Of a stretch of DNA of 64,000 nucleotides, positions 34,497 through 42,689 are shown piece after piece. A program made the translations under genes and the position numbers. The stretch is from Tropicimonas sediminicola (GTDB lineage: Bacteria; Pseudomonadota; Alphaproteobacteria; Rhodobacterales; Rhodobacteraceae). Positions within the stretch are counted from its first letter, which is position 1, and every line of letters begins with the position of its first letter. Below the pieces are notes generated by a model that searched no databases, was not told where the DNA came from, and saw nothing but the letters and a program-made list of their open reading frames with translations. The stretch lies in assembly GCF_900188335.1 (NCBI RefSeq), contig NZ_FZOY01000009.1:124001-188000 (forward strand), given 5' to 3'.

Positions 34497-35272
34497 ACAG
34501 CCGCCTGTCCACCTGGATCATCCTCGGCCTGACCCTGACCTTCCTGATCGGGCCGTTCCTCATCATCATCGCCGCCGCGCTCTCGGCCGGCAACAACCTC
34601 GCCTTCCCGCCGCAGGGCCTGTCGCTCAAGTGGTTCATCAAGGTCTTCGAGGTGGAGAGCTTCCGCGCCAGCTTCGGGGTCTCGATGTTCCTTGCCATCT
34701 TCGGCACACTGGCTGCACTGGTGCTTGGAATCCCCGCCGCCTACGCGATGACCCGCTTCAAGGTGCCCGGCGCCGAGACGGTCAAGCTGATCGTGTCCTC
34801 GCCGATCATCGTGCCGGGTATCATCGTGGGCCTGGCCCTGCTGCAGTATTTCGTCATCCCGCTCGGCGTCGGCATCGGCCTGGCCCTGTTTCTCGCGCAT
34901 ACGGCGCTGATCCTGCCCTACGCGGTGCGCGTCGTCTCCGCCTCCATGGAGAACCTTCGGGTCGACATGGAGGAGGCCGCGCTGATGCTCGGCTGCACCC
35001 GTTTCGGGGCCTTTCGCCGGATCGTGTTGCCCAACATCCGCGGCGGCGTGCTGGCGGCCTTCATCCTCGGCTTCGTCACCTCGTTCAACCAGGTGCCGGT
35101 GTCGCTCTTTCTCTCGGGGCCGGGTCTGCGCACCCTGCCCATCGACATGATCGCCTACATGGAGATCAACTACGATCCCTCGGTGGCGGCGCTCTCGGCA
35201 CTGCTGGCGTTCATGTCGATCGGCATCGTCTTTGCCGCCGAACGTTTTATCGGATTGTCCCGCTATGTCTGA
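34493..35272 (+). CDS. ABC transporter permease (second permease)
   Basis: A 259-residue inner-membrane protein with about six membrane segments beginning at residue 7 (TWIILGLTLTFLIGPFLII). The coupling loop is EAALMLGCTRFGAFRRIVLP. It forms the translocation channel with the preceding permease. The next gene, encoding the ATPase, starts after an unusual 168-bp gap that contains a strong hairpin, while all other spacings in the operon are overlaps or a few bases. Confidence 0.9.
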   Translation: MNSRLSTWIILGLTLTFLIGPFLIIIAAALSAGNNLAFPPQGLSLKWFIKVFEVESFRASFGVSMFLAIFGTLAALVLGIPAAYAMTRFKVPGAETVKLIVSSPIIVPGIIVGLALLQYFVIPLGVGIGLALFLAHTALILPYAVRVVSASMENLRVDMEEAALMLGCTRFGAFRRIVLPNIRGGVLAAFILGFVTSFNQVPVSLFLSGPGLRTLPIDMIAYMEINYDPSVAALSALLAFMSIGIVFAAERFIGLSRYV

Positions 35273-35335
35273 TCCGATCCCAGATGCACTGCCTCTCCAT
35301 GGCGCCTCACTCCCGTGCGCTCGGTGGCAAGTGCC

Positions 35336-35378
35336 GGCAGCCTCCGCCCCATCCCCCCTTCCCGGGGTGGGGGCTGCC
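35336..35378 (+). other. Strong intercistronic hairpin inside the ABC operon
   Basis: GGCAGCC (35336-35342) pairs with GGCTGCC (35372-35378). Inside this, CCCCA (35347-35351) pairs with TGGGG (35368-35372 region), and CCCC (35353-35356) pairs with GGGG (35364-35367), leaving a bulged T. The resulting stem is long and GC-rich and has no T-run, so an mRNA processing or stabilising element, or partial attenuation of the ATPase gene, is more likely than a terminator. Confidence 0.5.
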
Positions 35379-35440
35379 ACAGAAACCGCGGCCGTGCGTC
35401 GCCCATCGTCCCACTGCCCGCCGGCCGGAAGTACGCTCCC

Positions 35441-36406
35441 ATGACCAACGAGAATTTCGTCTCCCTCCGGGATCTGACGCTCGCCTATGACAAGACCGTC
35501 GCGGTCGACCGCCTCGACCTGGACATCCGCAAGGGCGAGTTGATCGCGCTGCTCGGCCCGTCGGGCTGCGGCAAGACCACGACGATGCGAGCCATCGCGG
35601 GGCTTCTGACGCCCCGCAGCGGATCCGTCCATATCGACGGCCGCGACGTGACGCGCCTGCCGCCGAGCCGCCGCGAGGTCGGCCTGGTGTTCCAGTCCTA
35701 CGCGCTCTTTCCCCATCTGAGCGTCTTCGAGAACGTCGCCTTCGGCCTGCGGCTGCGGCGCGAGCCCGACCTCGACGCCAAGGTGATGGCAGGGTTGGAG
35801 ACCGTCGGCCTCACGGATTTCGCCAAGCGCCAGCCGGCCGACCTGTCCGGCGGCCAGCAGCAGCGCGTCTCGCTGGCACGGTCGCTGGTGATGCACCCCA
35901 AGGTGCTGCTGCTCGACGAGCCCCTCAGCAACCTCGACGCCCGCCTGCGGCTCGAGATGCGGACAGAGCTGCAGCGCGTGCAGCGCGAGACCGGCATCAC
36001 CATGGTCTTCGTGACCCACGACCAGTCCGAGGCCCTGGCGCTGGCGGACCGCATCGTGCTGATGCGCAACGGCGCCATCGAACAGGCCGGCACCGCGGAG
36101 GAGATCTATAACGCCCCCGTCTCCGGCTTCGCGGCCGATTTCATGGGCTTCGAGACGATCCTTCCGAACGAGGCAGGCGGCGGGCTGGCCTGGCGCCCCG
36201 GCGCGGTGGTCCTTGGCAGCGGCCCGCATCATGGCGAGATCCGCGGCGCCTCTTTCGCCGGGGAGCGGCGGGAATACGTGCTCGAAAGCGCGCTCGGCAC
36301 GATCAAGGCAGATGTTCCGGTCTCGCTGCCGCGCTACGAGATCGGGCAGACGATCGCCTTCGACCTGCCCCGAGAGACAGCGGTGGAACTGGCGCGGTTG
36401 GATTGA
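35441..36406 (+). CDS. ABC transporter ATP-binding protein
   Basis: A 321-residue ATPase of the PotA/FbpC type. Walker A is GPSGCGKTT, the Q-loop is VFQSYALFPH, the signature is LSGGQQQRV, and Walker B is LLLDEPLSNLD followed by FVTHDQSEA. The C-terminal about 80 residues form a short TOBE-like domain. The ATG at 35441 begins the conserved N-terminus (SLRDLTLAYDKTVAV); an earlier in-frame start lies in the hairpin region and is not favoured. The stop overlaps the next ORF (TGATG). Confidence 0.92.
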   Translation: MTNENFVSLRDLTLAYDKTVAVDRLDLDIRKGELIALLGPSGCGKTTTMRAIAGLLTPRSGSVHIDGRDVTRLPPSRREVGLVFQSYALFPHLSVFENVAFGLRLRREPDLDAKVMAGLETVGLTDFAKRQPADLSGGQQQRVSLARSLVMHPKVLLLDEPLSNLDARLRLEMRTELQRVQRETGITMVFVTHDQSEALALADRIVLMRNGAIEQAGTAEEIYNAPVSGFAADFMGFETILPNEAGGGLAWRPGAVVLGSGPHHGEIRGASFAGERREYVLESALGTIKADVPVSLPRYEIGQTIAFDLPRETAVELARLD

Positions 36407-36714
36407 TGGGCATCTGGGTCGACATGGTGGGCGACGACATTTCCGCGATCCTGAGCGCCGATCAGGCCCGACAGATCGACGGCATGTCGCTCAGCTTTGG
36501 CAGGGTTTCCACGCCGCAGGTTCGCGGGACCGCGAGCGGCGCGGTGCGATCGATCCCCGGAAATATCACCATCGAGCCGGCAGGCACGCACAGGCGCGGG
36601 CGCGGCATCGTGGTTCAGCGCAGCCCGGATCGCTCCATTGCGCCCATAGCGCGAAACCCCGACGCGCCTGCTGTCGGATCGCTCTGCCTTGGCGCCTTGG
36701 AGGCACGACCGTGA
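36406..36714 (+). pseudogene. Probable remnant of a purine nucleoside hydrolase
   Basis: A 102-residue ORF whose first 48 residues resemble the N-terminus of inosine-uridine-type nucleoside hydrolases as I know them (GIW-D-T-D-M-G-x-DDI-AIL, then IDG-SL-FG---PQVR). Here the calcium-binding DTDxGxDD reads VDMVGDD, with residues missing, and the rest of the roughly 300-residue enzyme is absent. The reading overlaps both neighbours exactly (TGATG with the ATPase stop, GTGA with the adenine deaminase start), which is typical of an intact operon member that has decayed by internal deletion. A real small protein of unknown function is the alternative. The resemblance was judged by eye. Confidence 0.45.
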
Positions 36715-38474
36715 GCGTGGAGCCGCAAGACCTCGACGAAACCGCCCTTCGCGACCGTGCCGTGGCCGCAGCAAGCGGGGATGCCCCGTTCGACAGGCTC
36801 ATTCTGGGAGCGACGCTGGCCGACGTGGTCACCGGGGAGCTGCGCCCGGCCGATATCGGGCTGAGCGGCCCCCTGATCGCCTCGGTCCACCTGCCGGGCA
36901 CGCGTGGCGATGCGACCGACATTGTCGACGCCACCGGCCTCGTCGCCGCCCCCGGCCTGATCGACACGCATATGCATGTCGAAAGCTCCATGGTCACGCC
37001 CGAAACCTATGCCGCCGCCGTGCTGCCCCGGGGCGTCACCACTGTCGTCTGGGACCCGCACGAATTCGGCAATGTCGCGGGGCTTGCCGGGGTCGGCTAT
37101 GCGCTCGACAGCGCCGCAAGGTCGGCGCTGCGCATCCTGCCGCTTGCCCCGTCCTGCGTGCCCTCCGCGCCCGGGTACGAGACCGCCGGGGCCGACTTCG
37201 AAGCGCCGGTGATCGCCGGGATGCTGTCGGACCCCGGCATCCACGGACTGGCCGAAGTGATGGACATGCGCGCCGTCACGTCCCGCACCGAGCGGATGCG
37301 CGGGATCGTGCAGGCCGGGTTGCACTCACGCAAGATGGTCTGTGGCCATGCCCGCAGCCTGACCGGACCGGACCTGCAGGCCTATGCCGCCGCCGGCATC
37401 ACTTCCGACCACGAGGTGACCTCTGCCGATGACCTGATGGAGAAGCTCCGCGCCGGGCTGACCATCGAGCTTCGGGGATCGCATCCCTACCTGCTGCCGG
37501 AGTTCGCCCGCAGGTTGCAATCGTTGCCTCAGATGCCCCCTACCGTGACCTTCTGCTCGGATGACGTCTTTCCTGACGACCTGCTGGCCAACGGCGGCGT
37601 CGACGAGATGCTGCGCAAGATGATCGCCCACGGGCTCGCCCCGATGCGGGCGTTGCAGGCTGCAACGCTGAACGCGGCAATCCGGATCGGCCGACCGGAT
37701 CTCGGCCTGATCGGCCCCGGCAAACGCGCGGATATCCTGCTGATGGAAGACCTGACGGAGGTCCGCGTACGCCACGTGCTGCGCAACGGCGCGCCCATTG
37801 ATGTCGATGGGGCCAGCTCCCGTTACCCGGACGCCTTTCTCGACACCTGCGCGCTGCCCCCTGTCAGGCCAGACGATTTCGATGTGCCAGCCAAGGGGCC
37901 AACCGTCCGCCTCGCCACGATCGCCCGCCCGCGCTTCACCGAATGGGGCGAGATCACTGCCGAGGTGAGGAGCGGCGTCGTCGTGCCCCCGCCCGGCACG
38001 ACAAGGATCGCCGTGATCAACCGGCACGGCGGCGACCCTGAGCCGAAGCTGGGGTTCCTGCAGGGGTGGGGCCAGTGGAACGGCGCCTTCGCGACGACGG
38101 TCAGCCACGACAGCCACAACCTGACCGTTTTCGGGAACTCTCCCCAGGATATGGCCGCCGCCGCCAACGCCGTGATCGCGGCGCACGGCGGCATGGCGGT
38201 CGCGCAGGACGGGGCGGTGACAGCCGTCCTGCCGTTGCCGGTAGCGGGGCTCGTCTCGGATGCGCCTCTGGAGCAGGTCGCAGAGGCCTTTTCCGGCCTG
38301 CGCGCCGCGATGGGGCGCGTGGTGGACTGGGAGCCGCCCTACCTGACCTTCAAGGCGCTTGTCGGCGCAACGCTCGCCTGCAACGCCGGCCCGCACCAGA
38401 CCGACCTCGGCATAGCCGATCCCCACGCCGGCATCCTGCGACGCTCGCCGATCCTCGCGGACGGATCAGGCTGA
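36711..38474 (+). CDS. ade: Adenine deaminase
   Basis: A 587-residue amidohydrolase, the usual length for bacterial Ade (about 588). Motifs are APGLIDTHMHVESSM (metal-binding HxH), WDPHEFGNVAG, GHARSLTGPDLQAY, ITSDHEV, TFCSDDVFPDDL and the carboxy-terminal VSHDSHNLTVFG and TFKALVGATLACNAGP. It deaminates adenine to hypoxanthine with metal ions in the cytoplasm. The GTG at 36711 has GGAGG about nine bases upstream. It ends the plus-strand operon and overlaps the convergent M20 gene by 9 bp. Together with the importer it argues for purine salvage. Confidence 0.92.
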   Translation: MSVEPQDLDETALRDRAVAAASGDAPFDRLILGATLADVVTGELRPADIGLSGPLIASVHLPGTRGDATDIVDATGLVAAPGLIDTHMHVESSMVTPETYAAAVLPRGVTTVVWDPHEFGNVAGLAGVGYALDSAARSALRILPLAPSCVPSAPGYETAGADFEAPVIAGMLSDPGIHGLAEVMDMRAVTSRTERMRGIVQAGLHSRKMVCGHARSLTGPDLQAYAAAGITSDHEVTSADDLMEKLRAGLTIELRGSHPYLLPEFARRLQSLPQMPPTVTFCSDDVFPDDLLANGGVDEMLRKMIAHGLAPMRALQAATLNAAIRIGRPDLGLIGPGKRADILLMEDLTEVRVRHVLRNGAPIDVDGASSRYPDAFLDTCALPPVRPDDFDVPAKGPTVRLATIARPRFTEWGEITAEVRSGVVVPPPGTTRIAVINRHGGDPEPKLGFLQGWGQWNGAFATTVSHDSHNLTVFGNSPQDMAAAANAVIAAHGGMAVAQDGAVTAVLPLPVAGLVSDAPLEQVAEAFSGLRAAMGRVVDWEPPYLTFKALVGATLACNAGPHQTDLGIADPHAGILRRSPILADGSG

Positions 38475-39623
38475 CAGGGCCCGCCGCGCCACCTCCGCCC
38501 AGAAGGCGACGCCCGTCCCGATCGCGGAATCGTTGAAATCGTAGCCGGTGTTGTGATGAAGAGCGCCATCGACCGCCGGGCCATTTCCGAGCCAGACATA
38601 GGCGCCCGGCACCGCCTCTCCGAAAAAGGCGAAATCGTCCCCCGCGGTGGAGGGCGGAAAGTCGGTGCGTACGCCGCCATGTGACACGGCCTGCGCCGCC
38701 GCCAGCGCCACCGCCGTCGCGCCGGCGTCGTTCACAACGGGGGGAATGCGGCGAGTGAACCGGTACTCGGCGCGCACGCCCATTGCCTGCGCCATGCCCG
38801 CGGCGAGCTGGCCGATCTCCGTTTCGAGCTGATCGCGCACATGGGGGGAATAGGCCCGGGCGGTGCCTCCGATCTCAACAAAATCCGGGATCACGTTCAG
38901 CGCCTCGGGATCGCCGGCCGCCACCGAGCAGGCGCTGACCACCGCCGGCTGCAAGGGATCGATCACCCGGCCCGGAATGGTCTGCAACGCCGCGAGGAAG
39001 TGCCCGGCCACGGTCACCGGATCGCGGCCGAGATGCGGCTTGGCCCCGTGCGTGCCGACCCCGCGGAAGGTCACCCGCCAGCTGTCCGACGAGGCGAGCT
39101 GCGGACCGGCGACCACGGCCATCTCGTCCACGGCGAGCCCCGGCATGTTGTGGAGTCCGAAGACCATGTCGCAGGTAAAGCGTTCGAAGAGCCCATCTTC
39201 GACCATACGCTTTGCCCCGCCGCGCCCTTCCTCGGCGGGTTGGAAGATAAAATACACCGTGCCCTGCGGCGGATCCGCGACGAGCGCGGCGGCTGCGCCG
39301 AGCAGCATCGTGGTGTGCCCGTCGTGGCCGCAGGCATGCATCTTGCCCGGCACGGTCGAGGCCCAGGGCGGCGTGCCGGTTTCCGGCATCGCCAGCGCGT
39401 CCATATCGGCCCGAAGACCGACCGCCCTGCCATCGCCGTTCCGCAGGGCACCGACGACACCGGTTCCGCCGATGCCCTCCGTCACCTCCAGCCCGAGGTC
39501 GCGCAAAAAGCCGGCAACGATCGCGGCGGTGCGCGTTTCCTCGAACCCGAGCTCGGGATGGGCGTGCAGATCGCGACGGATTTCGATGAGGCGCGGAAGG
39601 TCGATGGACGATGGCTCTGTCAT
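38466..39623 (-). CDS. M20 family amidohydrolase (hippurate hydrolase/aminoacylase-like)
   Basis: A 385-residue M20D-type peptidase. The core motifs are RRDLHAHPELGFEE, LRADMDALAMPE, KMHACGHDGHTTMLLGAA (metal-binding), FIFQPAEEGRGGAKRM (catalytic glutamates) and PSTAGDDFAFF near the end. Members cleave N-acyl or N-carbamoyl amino acids, indole-conjugates or related amides. The ATG at 39623 is 47 bp from the divergent phosphoribosyltransferase gene, so the two may share regulation. Its substrate is unknown. Confidence 0.9.
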   Translation of the reverse strand: MTEPSSIDLPRLIEIRRDLHAHPELGFEETRTAAIVAGFLRDLGLEVTEGIGGTGVVGALRNGDGRAVGLRADMDALAMPETGTPPWASTVPGKMHACGHDGHTTMLLGAAAALVADPPQGTVYFIFQPAEEGRGGAKRMVEDGLFERFTCDMVFGLHNMPGLAVDEMAVVAGPQLASSDSWRVTFRGVGTHGAKPHLGRDPVTVAGHFLAALQTIPGRVIDPLQPAVVSACSVAAGDPEALNVIPDFVEIGGTARAYSPHVRDQLETEIGQLAAGMAQAMGVRAEYRFTRRIPPVVNDAGATAVALAAAQAVSHGGVRTDFPPSTAGDDFAFFGEAVPGAYVWLGNGPAVDGALHHNTGYDFNDSAIGTGVAFWAEVARRALSA

Positions 39624-39670
39624 GCCGCTATGTGTACCCAACGCTTCGAGGATTGAACAGGACACAGCAC

Positions 39671-40351
39671 ATGGAACCGCATGAATTCTGGCAGGAAATC
39701 CACCCGCCCGAGGATGCCGTTCCGCCCCCCTGGCAGGATCGCTTCCCGGCGCGCCTGCCCGATGGGCGCATCCTGTTCCTGCCGATCCGCGCGCTCGGAG
39801 ACGGCACCACGGGCATTGCCTCGCTCATCCTCAACCAGGCCGGCTTCGACGTGGAGACCACGCTCGCCGAGATGCTCGCCGCGCAGCTCGCGCCGCTGGA
39901 TCTCGACATCGTGGTCGGCCTGCCCACGCTCGGCCTGTCGCTGGCCCGATCGGTGGCCGAGCGGCTGGGGCACGCGCGCTATGTGCCGCTCGGCACCTCG
40001 CGGAAGTTCTGGTACCGCGACGAGCTGTCCATCCCGCTCACCTCGATCACCAGCCCCGGTGCCACAAAGCGCCTCTACATCGACCCCCGGCTGCTCCCGC
40101 TTCTCGAAGGTGCCCGCGTTGCCCTGATCGACGACGTTATCAGCTCGGGAACCTCGATCACCGCGGGGCTGGACCTGCTGAAACTCGCGGGGCACAGGCC
40201 GGAGACCGTCGGCGCCGCGATGCTGCAGACGACTCGCTGGAAAGACATGCTTTCCGAGGGGCACGGTCTAGGCGAGGACCACGTCAAAGGCGTGATCCGA
40301 ACGCCGCTGCTGCGCAGGACGCCCGAGGGATGGCAGCCGGAGGAGTCCTGA
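39671..40351 (+). CDS. Phosphoribosyltransferase-like protein
   Basis: A 226-residue PRTase-fold protein. The PRPP-binding loop is VALIDDVISSGTS (Asp154, Asp155), and the core strand LDLDIVVGLPTLGLSLARSVAERLG lies before it. The layout resembles adenine/xanthine phosphoribosyltransferases, which use PRPP to convert purine bases to nucleotides, but the N- and C-terminal parts are longer than in Apt. Purine salvage is consistent with adenine deaminase nearby; a regulatory role as in PurR-like PRTase proteins is possible. Confidence 0.78.
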   Translation: MEPHEFWQEIHPPEDAVPPPWQDRFPARLPDGRILFLPIRALGDGTTGIASLILNQAGFDVETTLAEMLAAQLAPLDLDIVVGLPTLGLSLARSVAERLGHARYVPLGTSRKFWYRDELSIPLTSITSPGATKRLYIDPRLLPLLEGARVALIDDVISSGTSITAGLDLLKLAGHRPETVGAAMLQTTRWKDMLSEGHGLGEDHVKGVIRTPLLRRTPEGWQPEES

Positions 40352-40561
40352 CCGAGAAAGCCAGCGTCCGGAGTGCCGTCCAATCCTCTTTGACGGATAT
40401 ACCCGTGGTGCCGCTGTCGGTCGCACTGCAGAGCTTGCAACCACTCACACCGGGGGCGAATATCCTCCACGCGAACCCGCTTGTCGCCAGCGGCTCAACG
40501 GGCGGTCCGGATTTCTACGGGTCGCGCCTGCTGATCCGACGCACGTGATTGGAGATCCGAC

Positions 40562-40993
40562 ATGCTGATAGGAATCGATCCCGTCCTTTCGCCCGACCTG
40601 CTGCGCATCCTGCGCGCGATGGGGCATGGAGATGTCATCGCGGTGGTCGACGCGAATTTCCCCGCCGATTCCTGCGCCAAGCGGCTTGTGCGGGCAGACG
40701 GGCTGTCGGCGACCCGTGTCTTGCAGGCGATCCTCTCGGTCATGCCGCTCGACCACATGTCGGACCCCGCCGCCTTTTCGATGGAGGTCGTGGGCGACCC
40801 GGCTGCCATTCCGCCGGCGGTGGCGGATTTCCAGGAGATGATCGACAGCACGGCCGACACCCCGTCCCGCATCGGGCCGGTCGAACGGTTCGCCTTCTAC
40901 GAGAAGGCGCGGGATGCCTACGCCATCGTGCAGACGGGCGAGCGGCGGCTCTACGGGAACATCCTGCTGGTCAAGGGCGTGGTTCAGCCCTGA
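40562..40993 (+). CDS. fucU: RbsD/FucU family sugar mutarotase
   Basis: A 143-residue protein matching the FucU branch of the RbsD/FucU family: LIGIDPVLSPDLLRILRAMGHGD at the N-terminus, VDANFPADS, and the C-terminal RRLYGNILLVKGVV. FucU interconverts alpha and beta anomers of fucose. It stands alone on the plus strand, convergent with the kinase gene 16 bp away, and completes an aldose isomerase, kinase and mutarotase set. The 210-bp region upstream contains no other recognisable gene. Confidence 0.88.
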   Translation: MLIGIDPVLSPDLLRILRAMGHGDVIAVVDANFPADSCAKRLVRADGLSATRVLQAILSVMPLDHMSDPAAFSMEVVGDPAAIPPAVADFQEMIDSTADTPSRIGPVERFAFYEKARDAYAIVQTGERRLYGNILLVKGVVQP

Positions 40994-41009
40994 ACGAGCC
41001 TCGGGGACG

Positions 41010-42638
41010 TCAGTCGGCTTTTCCCTCCATCAACGCAGCGTAGGCCGCGAAATCCTCCTGCATCCGCCTGAAAACCAGGTACTTCCTGTCGTGGAATGCG
41101 GCGATCTTGCCAGTCCGTGGCGCGATCTCGATCCCCGGTCCGCTCATCGCGGCCATCGCCGCGGGAAGGTCGGCGTAGCGGCCGCCCGCCACGGCGCCAA
41201 GCATGGCCGAGCCAAGTAGTACCGGCTCCTTCTGCTCCGGCACGATCACCTTGCACCCGCAGGCATCCGCCATCTCGCGGAGGAACAGCGTGTTGCGGGC
41301 GAGCCCGCCGCTGACCACCATCGTCGTGACCTTCACCCCCTGCGCCGCCATCTCCTCCAGCACATGCCGCGTACCGTAGGAAAGAGCCTGAAGCGTGGCG
41401 AGGTAGTCGAGCGCGAGGTCCTCGCCCCCGTGATCGAGCGACAGCCCGCTGATCGCCCCGCGCCGGGTCGGGTCCGCCAGAGGCGCGCGGTTGCCGTGGA
41501 AATCCGGCTGCACATGGCGGTGCGTCGTGAGCACCGCCGTCTCCTCCCCCATCCCGGCCAGCACTTCCGCCAGAAGCGCATGGATCGACCGGCCCTCCAC
41601 CTCGGCTCTGGCGCAGAGGGCGGCACCCGCCGAATGCCGCGCGACGACCGCGTCGATCAGCGCACCGGCCGCGGATTGCCCGCCTTCCAGCGCCCAGAGC
41701 TCCGGCAAGAGGACCGAGTAATATGGCCCCCAGACGCCGGGCACGAAGGCGGGCTCGGGCGTTACGGTGATGTGGCAGGTCGAGGTGCCTGCGATAACGG
41801 CCATCCGTTCGGTCAGAGCGGCACCGCCCGGCATCGCGCCGAGGGTGCCGAGGGCTCCGGAATAGGCGTCGATCAGGCCCGCGGCGACAGGGGTTCCCTC
41901 GGCCAGCCCAAGTTCCTCCGCGGCCCGCGAGTCCAGACAGCCTGCACTCTCCTCGGGCGAAAGGAACTCGGTCCCGATCTTCCCGTGCCCGGCGCCGGCG
42001 AGTTCTTCCAGCCCGATCTCGGCCAGGAAGGCATCGTCCCAGCCCTCTCCGCCGCGCCCCTTCTGGGCCATGTAGGTCCATTTGCAGGTGCTGGAGCAGA
42101 GCGAACGCACTTGGCTGCCCGTTGCCCGCCAGACCAGCCAGTCCGGCAGATCGAAGAACAGACCCGCGCGCGCCCAGGCCTCGGGAAGGTTGCGCTTCAG
42201 CCAGCGCAGCTTGGGCATCTCCATCTCCGGCGAGATCACGTTGCCGACATAGCGCAGCACGTCCGCACCGGTGGCGTTGATCGCATCGGCATCGGCGACG
42301 GCCCGATGATCCATCCAAAGGATGATGTCCTGCTCCCGCGCCCCGTCGGGGCTGACGCTCACCGGCTTGCCGTCGGCATCGCAGACCACGAGCGAGCAGG
42401 TCGCATCGAAGCCGATCCCGCCGATCTCCGCAGGGGACAGCCCCGCCTGCGCCATCGCCGCGCGCACGGAGACGCAGATCGCCTCCCAGATGTCGGCCGA
42501 GGATTGCTGGATGAAGTCCGGCTGCGGCCGGAATGCCGCCGTCTCGCGCGACGCGACCCCGAGCAGCTTCCCACTCGCATCGAAGACACCGGCACGGGCG
42601 CTGCCCGTTCCGACGTCGATCCCAAGATAAAACGTCAC
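41010..42638 (-). CDS. FGGY-family carbohydrate kinase, D-ribulokinase-like
   Basis: A 542-residue FGGY kinase. The N-terminus LGIDVGTGSARAGVFD binds phosphate, IGFDATCSLVV and LWMDHRAV follow, with RYVGNVISPEMEMPKL, LFFDLPDWLVWRATG and CSSTCKWTY. The C-terminal GGLARNTLFLREMADA completes the ATP site. These segments, and the length, recall the D-ribulokinase (FGGY/YDR109C) branch more than L-fuculokinase or glycerol kinase. The product would be D-ribulose 5-phosphate, which enters the pentose phosphate pathway. The gene is on the same strand as, and 51 bp downstream of, the isomerase gene. The subfamily call is from memory of the family pattern. Confidence 0.85.
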   Translation of the reverse strand: MTFYLGIDVGTGSARAGVFDASGKLLGVASRETAAFRPQPDFIQQSSADIWEAICVSVRAAMAQAGLSPAEIGGIGFDATCSLVVCDADGKPVSVSPDGAREQDIILWMDHRAVADADAINATGADVLRYVGNVISPEMEMPKLRWLKRNLPEAWARAGLFFDLPDWLVWRATGSQVRSLCSSTCKWTYMAQKGRGGEGWDDAFLAEIGLEELAGAGHGKIGTEFLSPEESAGCLDSRAAEELGLAEGTPVAAGLIDAYSGALGTLGAMPGGAALTERMAVIAGTSTCHITVTPEPAFVPGVWGPYYSVLLPELWALEGGQSAAGALIDAVVARHSAGAALCARAEVEGRSIHALLAEVLAGMGEETAVLTTHRHVQPDFHGNRAPLADPTRRGAISGLSLDHGGEDLALDYLATLQALSYGTRHVLEEMAAQGVKVTTMVVSGGLARNTLFLREMADACGCKVIVPEQKEPVLLGSAMLGAVAGGRYADLPAAMAAMSGPGIEIAPRTGKIAAFHDRKYLVFRRMQEDFAAYAALMEGKAD

Positions 42639-42689
42639 GTCGTTTCCTCCCGTTCCTCCGGATAGCCTGGTGATCGCCCTGATGGTTGC

